Assembly: GCA_030267965.1 (NCBI GenBank)
Contig: BRYA01000179.1
Coordinates: forward strand, 7,067-69,332
Source of the DNA: Triparma columacea
Taxonomy: Eukaryota; Sar; Bolidophyceae; Parmales; Triparmaceae
Reading direction: 5' to 3'
Length of the DNA stretch: 62,266 nucleotides
The notes beneath the pieces were generated by a model. That model saw only the letters and a list, made by a program, of their open reading frames with translations. It was not told the DNA's origin and made no database searches. Of the stretch, positions 32,252-43,542 are shown one piece after another. The position numbers were made by a program, and so were the translations under genes. The stretch's first letter is position 1. The number at the start of each line of letters is the position of its first letter.

Positions 32252-34197
32252 TCACATGTCGATGCTCTTAGTGCTCCCCCCCGTGTCGCTCCTATCCCTT
32301 CCCATTTCCCCCGCCCCCTCTCCCCCAAGCTGAGTCCCCTGCCCCCCCACGTGCCCCTGACTCGCCCCCTCAACCTCCCCACACTCTTCTAAAAACGCCG
32401 CCTTGGCCTGCTCCCATATTGACTTCCTCTCCAGGCAGGTCTCCGCAAAGCTACTTGCCATGATCTTGCAAGCCTGCATGTACTGCCTCCTCCTAACAGA
32501 GTTAAGGTCCCCCACCTCCTTAAGCAAAAGCTCCCCTATCGCCTTGGCCTCCGCGATCCTCATCTGGCATACCTGCCTTGCGACGTCGAGCTCCATCTCC
32601 GCCTGCCTAATGGTCTCCATCGGGGTCTCTCTATTCGACTTGAGCTGGTTGACCTTGATGATCTTGGCCTCCACTGTCCTTTTGGCGGCCAGCCTGATCT
32701 GCACGGCCTCCTTCCTGTCCCCAAAAGCCCTCTTCACGTTGTCCACGAGCATATAGTGGCGGGATAAGGGCGCAACGGCCGCGGAAAGCTCCATGGAACC
32801 GCGCTTGGAACGGCGCCCTGAACGGAGGAGGGTGGTGGAGAGGATTCGGAGAGGAGCGGAGGCGGTGGGGGAGAGGAATGAGGAAGTATCCTTTATAAGC
32901 TTAGTCATCTCCATGCCAACGTCCCCAGCGTACTCGCTTTGTTCCTTAAGGAGCACGGTCGCGGACTCCAATTTCGGTACAGCTTGGAGGATAACGTTGA
33001 GCCTCTCAGTCTCGGCGCCAACGACGTCAGCGATTTCGATAGAGTCTTCACTAATATCACCAACATTGAACTTCTTGAACTCCATCTTTAAGTTTACGCT
33101 AGCCTTCTCCTTCATCCTCGTAACTGTGCTGCTACTAACTTCGGGCCACATCGTCCCCAAGTCGTCCTTGAGGGTAAGGAAGACGCTCAAGGGTTCGCAG
33201 GTGGATATGATTGGGTGCTTGATAAGGTCTGAGAAGTACGCCGTCATGTCCTCTGCCCTGTTCATCGCGAAGGCCTGGGTCTGGACAGCGCTGCCCTCCT
33301 CAAGCGCCCGCATGCTGTGCCTGTCGGGGGAGGGGGGCAAAATGCAGCCCTTGCAGCAGGCATGGATGCGAGAGTGGAGGGCAACAACGTCGCGGAACCG
33401 ACGGATGACGAAAGAACTGTTGTTGACAACGACCTTGTACACCCAGTATGTGCTACTCGAGAAGAACCCTCCCTCAGAGCGCTGGGTTGGCTCGACGACA
33501 CTGACAGAATTGAACTGAGATGTGGCGGGGGAGGCGGCTGAAGCGGAGGACGACAGGGAAGTTGGCGACGTCGCCTTGGCAGGTCCGGCCAATGAAGCGG
33601 CCTTCTCCTTCTCCATTTTGGCCTTTTGCTTCTCCTTCTTCCGAGCAGCGAGCCTCTCCTGCATAAGCCTCCTCTCCTGCAGAGAGGTTGGCGCAGAGAG
33701 TTGGCGGGGGAGTAGTGGTTGAGTTGGGGGGTTAGGAGGGGGGCAGCAGTAGGAATACAGAAGAGAAAATGAAGAGAAAATGAAGAGAATACGAGAGAAT
33801 ATATATGAGAAGAGGAAGGCGCAGCTACGATGCAACTGAGAGGCCGCGATGATGTAACAACAAAACTACGAGGTAATGACCAAGCAATAAGCATTCCACT
33901 CCGGTGTGCCGCCCTCCTCACCTCCAGGAACTTGGCTTGAGCGGTGACCACCTTGTCGTTGATCTCAGGTGCGGGAGAATTGCCTGTGCTAACGTTCGAT
34001 GCTGTAGGAGGCGTCGGAGGGACAGCAGAGGCAGCAGCAGCAGTCTCTGTTATTACTTGTTGTTTCGGTTCAGGGGGTTGCTCTTGCTCTAAACCTACGT
34101 CAGCGAACGGATCGCTGCTTCCGGAAGTTGTTCTACTTTTGTTATCTCCTAACATGTCCAAAAGATCGTCTTCTGTCGTTGACTTTGACAGATCCAT
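32252..34197 (-). CDS. PX-BAR sorting nexin (Vps5/SNX1-like)
   Basis: Exons 34197-33922 and 33676-32252 join in phase 0 to 566 residues. The N-terminal 90 residues are acidic and Pro/Thr-rich, with a DPFADVGLE segment. A Lys/Glu helix precedes the PX domain (about residues 140-250), with YWVYKVVVNN, then FVIRRFRDVVALHSRI, ILPPSPDRH and PIISTCEPLSVFLTL. The FRRFxD and PP loop residues that bind phosphatidylinositol-3-phosphate are present. The remainder to residue 530 is helical, as a Vps5-type BAR domain (SIWEQAKAAFLEE near the end). Function: endosomal tubule coat in retromer-linked sorting. The ATG at 34197 is preferred over upstream in-frame GTG because it begins the acidic region. Confidence 0.88.
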
Positions 34198-34397
34198 TAT
34201 GAAACTTTTAGGGGTGAGGATCCTTCCGAACCTTTGGCTCAGCTTGGGTTGCTCAGGTTTCAGGGTTCCATCCCAGACGATGACGGTGCCCTTTTGGGAC
34301 GATGACGACGACTTATTGGACCTGAGTGATTGATAAGAAAGGAAAACGTGGCAAAAAGAACGAGACACGGTTTGAAAGTATGAATCTATTTGTTCTA

Positions 34398-36370
34398 TTA
34401 TTGTTTTTTATCGAAGATGAGAACCCTGTGGGGCGCGATGTCATCCTTGTCAGGACCCGTCAGTGTGCGAGTGTCAAGGTATTGTCGACTCATTACGATA
34501 AGCGTATCTCCAGATGCTACATTTATCTCCTTGCAGAACTTTTCGTCACCAGTGCATTCCCTGCTGAACTCGGCGACGAACAAATCATCATCTTCTTCCC
34601 AGCCCCACTGTTCAGCGCTGCGATGAGGGAAAGTGGCGGAATTGTGGGTCAGATCAGATCGTGCTTTTACATCGCCGACGCTGAGATTACCAGCTCTTTA
34701 CTTCGCTTCGCTTCGCTCCTCGCCTCGCTCCTCGCTTCCTCTCACCTTCCCTCAAGACTCTCTTCGCCAAAATTCGCCTGATCATCAGGATCGTTGTAGG
34801 ACGAGAAGTCAGGGAGGTACACGTTGTGGAAGGAGGAGTACCCGAGCTTGTTGGTCCTCACGCCGATGACGAAGGAAACCGTGGTGTCCTTTGCGATCCC
34901 CCCCGCCCATAGCTCCCCCTCGAAGTGGGACGTAGAATTGTTGCAGGTCTCGACGCTTTTCTCAGAGATCTTTATTCCTGTGCAATCGGAACCAAGGAAA
35001 GATCTTTCGACGGCAACGCCATCATCAGAGCAGCCAAACTCGACGGAAAGTTTGTCGTTGCTTGGAATTGATATACACCCTTCTAGGTAGGGGATTGCAG
35101 ACAAGGGCGAAACCTTGCACACGTCCTCACTGCACTGATCGTCACAGGAGTATCCAATCAGAACCTCATTGTCCTCACTGCAGGAAAACGTAGAGTATGA
35201 TTGCACGTCAGCCTTCTCGCCGATAACATCGTAGTCAACGGAAAGGGTGTTCCCGACGAACGAAAGGTTCCCATCGTTCCATATTCCACTTGGATCGGAG
35301 TACGCTCCGTGAGCTCGGTACAGGCAATCGCTAGTCGAGAAATGTACCATCGAGTGCCAGTAAGTGTCGCTCTCCATGTACCCGTCGATGCAGCAGGCGT
35401 TCGTGTCTGCGTCGTCGTAGCCGAAGTCCATGGACTCCGGCATCTCGCCAGAGTAGGACATTACGTAGCCGGAGGACGCGAGCTTCTTCGAAATGAGGCT
35501 AGAGAGCGAGTCGAGCGACGACGAGTAATCGGGAGCGCCGGGATCAGGCTCGACGGAACGCTTGCGGAGGGGGGATGCTGGGAGGAGGTTGACTTCGGTG
35601 GGGGGGTCGATCGGATCAAGGAAGAGCGCCAGCTGCTCAGTTGGAGAAGCCTCGATGTAGGCAGTTAAATCCGGGGGGAAGTCCTTGTTGTTGATACGTA
35701 CGACGGCCTCGAGGACGTCAGGGGTTTGGCCGTCAACTTTGAGGGATGGGTGGGAGATGCCATCGAGGTGGATAGACTGGGGCGGCGCTCCTGCGTTCAC
35801 AAGTGCCTCCGTGATATCGTCAGCAAGATCCTTGTCTCCCGTCGTCACAATTACGTACGGCGTCCCAGGCTCCGCCCCCATCGTAAGGTGATTGATTGTC
35901 GGCAGCGGCGAGACCTCTGGGAAGAGCACCTCGTTCTCGCTTGTGTATGTGGAGAAAAGGTTGGTCTGGTACGACCAGTATTGCACAGGCGAGGGGGGCA
36001 TGCACCCTATGGTCACGAGGGCGCTCGAGGACTTCGCGGAATACGTGTTAATGCACGGGCCCTCGACGGAGGGATTGGAGAACTTAGGAGGTGGACCTGC
36101 GTATGTGCAAGTGGAACCCGAAAGGCAGTCACAGGTAGAGGTGGCAAGGATCTGGGTAGGAAAGACGTGACCTCCGTAGGTACCTGAGGGGTTTGATATG
36201 GTCCCGGCGGGCGAAAACGTCAAGGAACCACGGGTAACAGAATGTGAAGATATTGTTTGAGAGACAACAGCTTCCTGCCAAGAGGTGCGAGTCGAGAGAG
36301 GTACGGAGCATGGACTCTCGGCGATAGTGGCGAGGGGGAAGGAGGAGAGGAGGAGCAACTTCGTCAACAT
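34398..36370 (-). CDS. Secreted Cys-containing protein, unknown family
   Basis: Exons 36370-34746 and 34617-34398 join in phase 2 to 614 residues. The signal peptide is MLTKLLLLSSFPLATIAES. The body has about 26 scattered Cys, including TCDCLSGSTC and CDDQCSEDVC, and many Ser/Thr with N-glycosylation sequons. Part of the centre (TMGAEPGTPYVIVTTGDKDL) looks like a folded alpha/beta unit. The C-terminal exon adds WGWEEDDDLFVAEFSRECTG. I recognise no domain. It is probably an extracellular or cell-surface protein. The single intron begins with Ser-type repeats of GCGAAGC. Confidence 0.8.
34618..34745 (-). repeat. GCGAAGC-rich simple repeat inside an intron
   Basis: Right after the donor the intron reads GTGAGAGGAAGCGAGGAGCG and continues with degenerate GCGAGG/GCGAAG units to about 34700. 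The same core motif recurs in other introns of the window (29484-29510, 49577-49597, 54433-54505). Confidence 0.75.
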
Positions 36371-36818
36371 GCTGTTGAATGTTGTTGATAATGTCCCTTC
36401 AGCTCTTTGACGAGCGAGAATGAGGGAAGAGGTCTTCGTCTCTGGATCGTCCGAACTTCTTCGGCCTCTGGGTTTCTGAAGAAGAAATTTTCACGAAAGA
36501 AAGAAAAAGACCAGAATAACCACTAAAAACGCATATTCGTCTATCAATCTTGCGGCATTATATTCTAGACTATCCTGCGGAATTATCATCGCCCATCTCA
36601 TTCTGAGCCCTAAGCTTTTAACCCTTGGAGAAACTGTGTCAGCGATAACCTGCAATCAGTCCAATTTAGCCTGGAACCAGCCTACGTCTAAACCCTTACT
36701 TGCTAAGGTGTGGGTATTAGGATAGTATTTATCGTGTTACCGGCTCCAATATCGCTAAATCGAAGTACAGGGAAGGTTTTAGAAACCCCCACTTTAGGTT
36801 GCAGTTTCCGGAATAAAC
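36371..36818. other. Divergent intergenic region
   Basis: This 450-bp spacer lies between the divergent secreted-protein and carrier genes and should hold both promoters. I see no ORF or repeat. Confidence 0.5.
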
Positions 36819-38142
36819 ATGTCTAACCAAGAGGAGGCGCCTGTTTCCGTGGTGCTTCCTACGCGCCCGCAGCACGAGCAGCACGAGCAGCACGACCGGC
36901 TTGCAAGTACCTCGTCGGTGTTCGGGGGCACTATTGCCTTAAATCGGGGTCAAGGTAAGGAGGGGAGATGGGGTCAGAGGAGGAGGTAGATATAGAGCCG
37001 AAGCGAAGGGTGGTGGGGTGGGGAGGGTCTCTAGTACTATCAAATGTGCTGACGACTATCAAATGTACTGACGCCTTTTCTTCCTCCCCCAACTCCCCTA
37101 TTCCAGTAAATTACATCGCTGGGGTTCTTGGTGGTGTAACTGTGACTTTCGTCGGTCACCCTTTTGACACCGTCAAGGTTCGCCTTCAGACCCAGCCCAC
37201 CGGCCGCGACGCCCTCTATACGAACACTATCGACTGTGTGAAAAAGACATACAAGGGGGAGGGCTTCTCTGGGTTTTACGCCGGCGTTGGTAGCCCGCTG
37301 ATGGGACAAATGTTCTTCAGGGCGGGGAGCTTCGCTGCCTTCCATGAGGTACACAGCGTGGTGCAGGGTAACTTCGAAGGATTAGGAAAGTACGAGAAGG
37401 TGAGAAGTCTTTTGGGGGGAGGGGGGCGGTGTGGCCTGGCCCATCATCGCATTGCATCGCATTGCATCGCATCGCATCGCTCCAAATTCAAAGCCACACC
37501 AACCCCACACTAACCCTCTTTATTCCTCGTTCTCCTCGCTTCTTTCAGCTGCTCCTTAGCGGAGGAGTCACAGGGGCGATAATAACACTGATGGAAACGC
37601 CCATAGACATAGTTAAGACCAAGCTGCAAACGTTTACCATGAAGCAGAAGATCAACCCTACCTACACTGCCCCTTTCCACAACACGACCAGCTGCATTGC
37701 CTTCCTGTACCGGAAATACGGAGTCTCGGGATTCTATCAGGCCTCGTCCGCCACGCTCTTCAGGAACATTCCCGCGAACGCACTCTTCTTCCCAGTGAAC
37801 GAAATCATGAAGGACATAAGAATCGCCCAGATGGGGTATAAAGGGGAGGGAGACCTCAAGCTGATTGAGAGGCTTTCTTGCGGCGCCGCTGCGGGGTTCT
37901 GCTACTGGGTGGGCACCTGCCCTCTCGACACCATCAAGAGCAGGATGATGATGCAGAGGCTCGAGGATCAGAGATCCAAGGGGCTGACATGGTCCAAGAC
38001 AGTGAGGCTGATGTACAAGGAGGGCGGTGTTGCGACGTTTTACCAAGGCGTCGTCCCTCTTGCACTGAGGAGCATACCCGCCTGCGGGGCAATGTTTGCG
38101 ACGGTCGACTTGGTAAGGAACGCCCTTGGAAGTGTTGAGTAA
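36819..38142 (+). CDS. Mitochondrial carrier family (SLC25) protein
   Basis: Exons 36819-36954, 37107-37399 and 37549-38142 join in phase to 340 residues. All three carrier signatures are present: GHPFDTVKVRLQT, ETPIDIVKTKLQT and TCPLDTIKSRMMMQ. Each is followed by a GxxxFYxG-type motif (GFSGFYAGVGSPL, GVSGFYQASS, GVATFYQGVVPLALR). The 45-residue N-terminus is extra, with a HEQHEQHDR repeat. The motif pattern is closest to the carnitine/basic amino-acid branch (SLC25A20/29/45), but the substrate cannot be fixed. It exchanges metabolites across the mitochondrial inner membrane. Intron 2 holds a TTGCATCGCA repeat (about 37441-37482). The 3' end converges with the next gene, leaving only 21 bp between stops. 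Confidence 0.93.
37441..37482. repeat. Short ATCGCATTGC tandem repeat in carrier intron 2
   Basis: Five to six imperfect 5-10-bp units (atcgcattgc, atcgc) follow a G-rich run after the donor. It is a local slippage repeat. Confidence 0.85.
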
Positions 38143-38163
38143 ATTGAATTGACTGAATGTTCA

Positions 38164-39024
38164 CTAATAATCTGCGTAGTCTATATAGCTCCCGTCCAAG
38201 TTCCCGTCCAAATAAACTTCGGCCTCGTCTCTACGCTGCTCCCTTTCTTCCCTCTTCCTTCTCTGCTCTGCTTCCACCTCCTGCCCCCCTCGTCTCTCGC
38301 CCCTGCTCTTGGAGCCCCCAAGACTGTCGCCCTGCTGAAATTTGAATCCGCTCGACTCGAACTCGTCCATCCCCATCCACAGGCAGACATGGCTCAGCGT
38401 TATCCCGAGGGCTGTTTCGGGGTTAATTTTTGCCCAAGGGTCACTGATAGGGGGTGTGTGGACGTGAACGATGTGGTCGCAACGGGAAAGCACGTGGAGG
38501 GGTAGCTTCGTGAAGATCGGGGTGGAAGGTGAAGAAGACACGGGGTGGAGGTGGGAGATCACGACGGTGATTGGGCAGGGGGAGGAGGGGGGGGGGGGGG
38601 GAATTAGATCAGCAAACTTGTCGATGCTTATGCTGTGGGGAGGGCGAGGATAGGAAGGTTAGTGCCACTTTGTTGCATGTCGTGGCGGTCATCAATTCCT
38701 TCCTTACCTCTTTATCGACAACCTTGACTCCTCCTTGAAACCATCCTCAATCCTATTTACAGCCTCCAAATCCAACATCCCCCTCCCAACCGCACCCCCT
38801 ATCACCCCAATCCACACACCCTCCTTCGTCACGTGGCTGTCATCCACAGCCCTCTCTATCACCACCCCCTTCTTCTCGCAGCCATGAGCTCCCCGAGTAG
38901 AAGACAGCACTTCAGGGCACGTCCGAAACGTGTGGCAAGAATGAGCGCAAGCAGTGCGGAGGTGGGCGCCCAAATTTGTGCTTCGACGATGGTGTGTGGG
39001 GATATAGCAGGTTAGAGTAGCCAT
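38164..39024 (-). CDS. Unknown two-exon protein
   Basis: Exons 39024-38708 and 38632-38164 join in phase 2 to 261 residues. The N-terminal exon reads LTCYIPTHHRRSTNLGAHLR, then VWIGVIGGAVGRGMLDLEAV. The second exon has a poly-Pro stretch coded by a C14-type run, then ITVVISHLHPVSSSPSTPIF and RCDHIVHVHTPP. That beta-strand-like pattern with HLHP suggests a small alpha/beta fold. The tail is Glu/Arg coiled coil (about 205-240) and ends YIDYADY. I cannot place the family. The open frame depends on the homopolymer length at about 38587-38601, which a sequencing error could alter. Confidence 0.65.
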
Positions 39025-39496
39025 AGAGGCAAGGGAGGTGGGGGGTTGGCAGTTCAGGACAAACAGGGAAATAATTAACGTAGCTGGTATAGAAGATGTT
39101 GGAATAAATGATGCACTAACGTTCCCGATGTAAAATCAAACGGAGAACAATGGCAAAAGATTGAGAGGCAAAGTGCCTCTTCAGGTGAAAATCTAATGAA
39201 AAGTCCTTTGAAAAGAAACAATGTTACATGTGTTACGCCAAGCGACCATCGTGCCTCCTAAGCACAGGTCGATGAGCTTGTTGTTGTGATTATGTGCATA
39301 TTGTGTGTTTTATATAACGTGTTTGAGTCGTCGACATCCGTTGTCGACTAAACTCGCTTTCTTCGTCGATGCAGCATCCTTCTGGATCAAGACGATAAAA
39401 ATCGTAAGTTGGAGGGCTCCCATCCCTCCTCCCTAAGCCTGTGAAGAGTGACCTTCCCGCGTCCCCCCGCGTCTCAAGGCCTGCCCCAACTCCCCA
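39025..39496. other. Intergenic region
   Basis: A 470-bp spacer between two minus-strand genes. An imperfect inverted repeat around 39331-39348 (gtcgtcgac...gttgtcgac) is the only structure seen. No ORF is supported. Confidence 0.45.
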
Positions 39497-39965
39497 TCAT
39501 TGCTCCTCAATCCTATCGTCATCCATTCTCGCGTTGAAAGTGGCGACGACTGGGCGGAACCACCCCCCCCCCTTTGTCACAACCCCCTTGACCATCTTCG
39601 GGGCACCCCCAATGTAATTGTCATAAAAGCTGGCAAAGTAGTTGTAAACCTCTGGTGAGGAGGAGGATTGGACAGTCCAGCGCACCCCGTTGCCAGTGGG
39701 AGGGAACTCCCAGGTGCCCAGAACCTCTCCATTGGCGGCGGCGACGACGTCGCCGTTTGACATGAACTTGACATGGCTGGTTGTTGGGAGGCTCTCAGAC
39801 CTGTGACGAATGACCCATTCTGGGCGTTTCCTGGTGTAGCGGGGGTAGGGAGGGGGTTAAGAGATGAGAATCGAAGGGTTAGCAGGGGCAAACTGTTACC
39901 GCTCACTTCGGCATTGTGAGGTTGAAGATTGAAAGTGGGTGGTCTGGTAGGTTGAGGTTGATCAT
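39497..39965 (-). CDS. Small protein, unknown; alternative longer N-terminus possible
   Basis: Exons 39965-39907 and 39830-39497 join in phase 2 to 130 residues beginning MINLNLPDHPLSIFNL. The second exon has KRPEWVIRHRSESLPTTSHV, then GEVLGTWEFPPTGNGVRWTV and FYDNYIGGAPKMVKG. An alternative first exon at 40313-39991 has ATG, 107 codons and a GTAAGT donor in the same phase. It would give 218 residues with a hydrophobic start (FSPFFFPSFIYIFWL) and an acidic segment DTIDDSDGEEEHPL. I cannot decide between them. No known domain is seen. Confidence 0.5.
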
Positions 39966-40475
39966 TGCAAGATTTTACGCCATGACTTACAGTGGATGCT
40001 CCTCTTCTCCATCTGAATCGTCGATTGTGTCAATATTCGAAGGTAGTACCGCTTGATGGGACGATGCGAGGTTTGAAAATGGGTCAAATCTCCTCCAATT
40101 TTGAGTGGAGACGTGAGTGGGAGGTGTAACTTTAGATTGGGAGTGTTTTTGGAAAATTGACGAGGAAGCTGATGTGTTTTGTAGTACACATGTACATACT
40201 ACGAGGGTGAGGCCCCCTGAAAGGTGCATTGTGTCGGTATAACCACTAGAAAGCCAGAAAATATAAATGAATGAGGGAAAGAAGAAAGGTGAAAAGGGCA
40301 AAGACATTTTCATCCAAAAAAATCAGCTGAACCCCCTGATTTTCTTCACGGAACTATAACAAGTCGATAGGGACCTAATTTCAACCCCCTCAGACCCCTA
40401 AACGTCAAAAGTGTACACAAACCCATCAATTGCTGATCCTCCGCTCTCGCCCGAGGCTCCACTCTACTCTTGAAA

Positions 40476-42503
40476 ATGCAGTACTATGGGAACCAAGACG
40501 GCCAGCGCGGCAAAGGAGATACGCTCCATGCTCGTGACCATGGGCCAAAGGATAGACACAACCCCATGGGCATTGATGACTATGGTAATGATGCACGAAA
40601 GATGAAGAGGAAGGCTTGTGATCACCACACTCCTGCGGTTATAGACGTGGAGAGTAGGATCCTTCGGACCGCCTGCGGGGGGTCCTCCGATAACTCTACG
40701 TACCAGTCGTCTCTCGAACATGGTATCAATCCCTTGTCCATGTACACTAGGTGTCTCCTTCTTCCAACTTCGTCCTCCCCCCACGGGCTCCTCCGCAATC
40801 CTTCGTGCCGTCCCTTCGTCCCGAACCCTTCCGTTGTCTACCACACTTATCAGACTGCCAACCTCAGGGCCAAGAATCAGAACCCCATTACGTCCCTCAG
40901 CTGGACCCCAGGGGGCAGGCGCTTGATCACTGGCAATGCCGATGGGGAGTTCTGCCTCTGGGATGGTAACAGTTTCCAATTCGAGCTGATCATGAGCGCG
41001 CACAACACGGCCTTCAGGGCTCAGACGTGGGCTAGCTCTGGGAACTATCTAATCACGACAAGTAACAGGTGAGGGGGGAAAGGGGGGAGGAGGGGAGGAG
41101 CCAAGCGATTACATGAACAGCGAATACGAACGACAATAGAATACACATATTCTCTTGACAAGCTTCACCCCCCCCGGCTTCTGACCCCCTTCTGCTTACG
41201 CCGTCGCTTCTCCCACAGGGGAAACCTCAAGTACTGGACAACCTCCATCGCTCCGGTGGTATCATTCGACGCGCACGACCAAACCTCAATCAATGCGGTC
41301 TCATTTGCGCCGTCGGACAACAAGTTTGTAACCTGTGGGGACGACAGGGCTGTGAATATATTTGACTTTGAGACCCAGAAGCTCGAGAGGAATCTGGCGG
41401 GCCACGGGTGGGACGTGAAGACTTGCCAGTGGCACCCGGGAGCGTCTGTGGTTGCGAGCGGGGGGAAGGTGAGAATCGAGAAGTGGAGCGCGGGGGGGGG
41501 GGGGGGGAGAGCGCTCCGACTTGCGTTTGATATCATCTTTTCGCTCCTCCCCATACGTATTTCCCTCCCCCCTCCATTCGCTCTCGCCCCACTGACGCAA
41601 TCATCTCGCTTCCTTCGCACGTTGCAGGACAACCTGGTGAAACTCTGGGATCCAAGGTCAGGCTCCAACCTCGCCACCCTCTACGGACACAAGAACACCG
41701 TCACCAAGGTGGCGTGGTCACCCAACGGCAACTGGCTCCTGACCGCTAGCAGGGACCAGATGATTAAGCTTTACGATATTAGGGAGATGAAGGAGCTCTG
41801 CTCTTTGAAGGGCCACTACAAGGAGGTCACCAGTCTGGCCTGGCACCCGCAGTTCGAGACGGTCTTTGCCAGTGGTGGGATGGACGGAACCCTCCTTTAC
41901 TGGAATGTTGGGCCCAAGGGGAGCGAGGAGCCCGCCGCGAGGGTGCCCTTCGCACACGACATGGCGATCTGGGACATGGAGTGGCACCCGTCTGGCCACT
42001 GCATCGCAACCGGTAGCAATGATAGGACCACCAAGGTATGGTGCAGGCCGAGGCCTGGGGACCCCATGTACACCGAGTGGTTCAACGACGTTCCGGGGGA
42101 ACCCGACCTTACGGACTTTGACGAGAATGAGATTTTGTTCGACGAGATTGAGCTTGGGGCTCACGTGGGTATCGTGATTGGGAAGAAGGGGGCTACCATC
42201 ATTAGCATGCAGAGGGTGACGGGCACCAAAATGCACGTCGACCAGCAGCGCAAGGTGCTGGAGATAGAGGGCACTGCGGCCCAGCTCGACCACGTCAAGA
42301 AGAGGATCGGGAAGATGCTCGAGAGGGTGGAGGCCCAGGTCCAGAATCAGGCCATGGGCATCACCCACACCCCCAGCACGCAGCAAACGTACTTCGGGGC
42401 CAATAGGGGGACGAGCAACTTCGCGAGAGTTCAAGGCGCAATGCCGCCCGGTCTCGATACGCGGGTTGGTGGTTTTGAAGCGATGGTGGAAAAGACCTTT
42501 TGA
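40476..42503 (+). CDS. WDR33: mRNA 3'-end processing WD40 protein WDR33/FY/Pfs2, with C-terminal KH domain
   Basis: Exons 40476-41068, 41219-41468 and 41628-42503 join in phase to 572 residues. Residues about 115-440 are a seven-blade WD40 propeller: ITSLSWTPGGRRLITGNADG, INAVSFAPSDNKFVTCGDDR, TKVAWSPNGNWLLTASRDQM, VTSLAWHPQFETVFASGGMD and WDMEWHPSGHCIATGSNDRT. The strand LIMSAHNTAFRAQTWASSGN and a basic N-terminal KMKRKA region are typical. WDR33 binds the AAUAAA hexamer in CPSF. After the propeller, residues about 448-510 form a KH domain with the GxxG loop: IELGAHVGIVIGKKGATIIS then MHVDQQRKVLEIEG. That second RNA-binding domain is not part of the usual WDR33, FY or Pfs2. Confidence 0.93.
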
Positions 42504-42618
42504 GGTGGGAGGAGGGATGGGTTGGGGATGGGGTGGGGTGGGGCAGGGTGATATTTAAAGAAGAACTTTGCTGTACTACGTATCATATATATATCTATGT
42601 ATTGTATTATATTGGTTG

Positions 42619-43542
42619 TCAGTCAAATGTGAACGCCTTCACCTCAGTAAACTCATATGGCTTCGAACTTGAACTACTATTGCTCCGAGCGCTAGCCCTG
42701 GCAACAGATCTTGAAACTTTATGCTTCTTATACGCTGCAGCTGACTTCTTAGAAAGCGCGTCCTTGGAAGACTTGACGTTCTCGAAGAGGTCACCACCCG
42801 ACTTGGCGAGCTTCTTGAAGGAAAGCGCCTCGGCCTTGGCAGATTTTCGCTCCTTCAGCGGCACCGATTGAGTAGTTAATGTCACTATCAAGGCGATTCC
42901 CGTGATAGTGATGGAGAAAGCCATAACCTCGACACAATAAGCCAGTGAGGAGGAACTGCTTTGACTCAAAAAGGCAGGGATTGAAAAAGAGGAAATGGCA
43001 GAGTTGCATTTGGCAGTGAGGTTCTGCGCCTCCAGGCCTGTATACACTGCGGAGGCTGACACAAGCGCCGACAGCTGCTTGTTCAGCGGGCTGTCTATCC
43101 GCTTGTCGGTGCGGCGCGACACAAACTTCCACGTCAGGAGCGTACAGCACGCGTGCGCTATTGTATAGTTGAAGGCCGAAGAAAGGGACGGACCGCATAC
43201 CGAGCAGATGTCCGCGAACAGAGCGCTCTCGGAAGTATCCAAGTGGTAGCCTTGGCACGTCCTCATCATAGGAGGAGAAGAGCAGGCAGCCAAGTCACTA
43301 TAGTCATAACGTACCACAGGTACGTTGCACTCCACGTCCCCCCCCATCACATAACCGAACGCACCGAAGATTACTGACCTCTTCATCACCGTGATGCTGT
43401 TGTAACTTGCCTCGAGAGAAAGCTTGAAGTATGGAAGAGCATGGAGAGCAAAGTCATGAGCAAGGATGAGGATGAGGAGAAGCATGTCCAAGAGGAGGAC
43501 GAAATAAAGCGTCCAAAAATGAAGCAATCGATTATGCCCCAT
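42619..43542 (-). CDS. Four-helix membrane protein, unknown family
   Basis: A single-exon frame of 307 residues starting MGHNRLLHF. Hydrophobic helices are at about 9-29 (WTLYFVLLLDMLLLILILAH), 50-65, 125-145 and 205-225 (MAFSITITGIALIVTLTT). The loop between the second and third helix has six Cys (VECNVPVV, LAACSSPPMM, RTCQGY, DICSVCGPS), suggesting an extracellular disulfide-bonded domain. The C-terminal 80 residues are Ser/Lys-rich and basic (KKHKVSRSVARASARS), hence cytosolic. The layout is tetraspan-like, but I recognise no tetraspanin CCG motif. Confidence 0.65.
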   Translation of the reverse strand: MGHNRLLHFWTLYFVLLLDMLLLILILAHDFALHALPYFKLSLEASYNSITVMKRSVIFGAFGYVMGGDVECNVPVVRYDYSDLAACSSPPMMRTCQGYHLDTSESALFADICSVCGPSLSSAFNYTIAHACCTLLTWKFVSRRTDKRIDSPLNKQLSALVSASAVYTGLEAQNLTAKCNSAISSFSIPAFLSQSSSSSLAYCVEVMAFSITITGIALIVTLTTQSVPLKERKSAKAEALSFKKLAKSGGDLFENVKSSKDALSKKSAAAYKKHKVSRSVARASARSNSSSSSKPYEFTEVKAFTFD

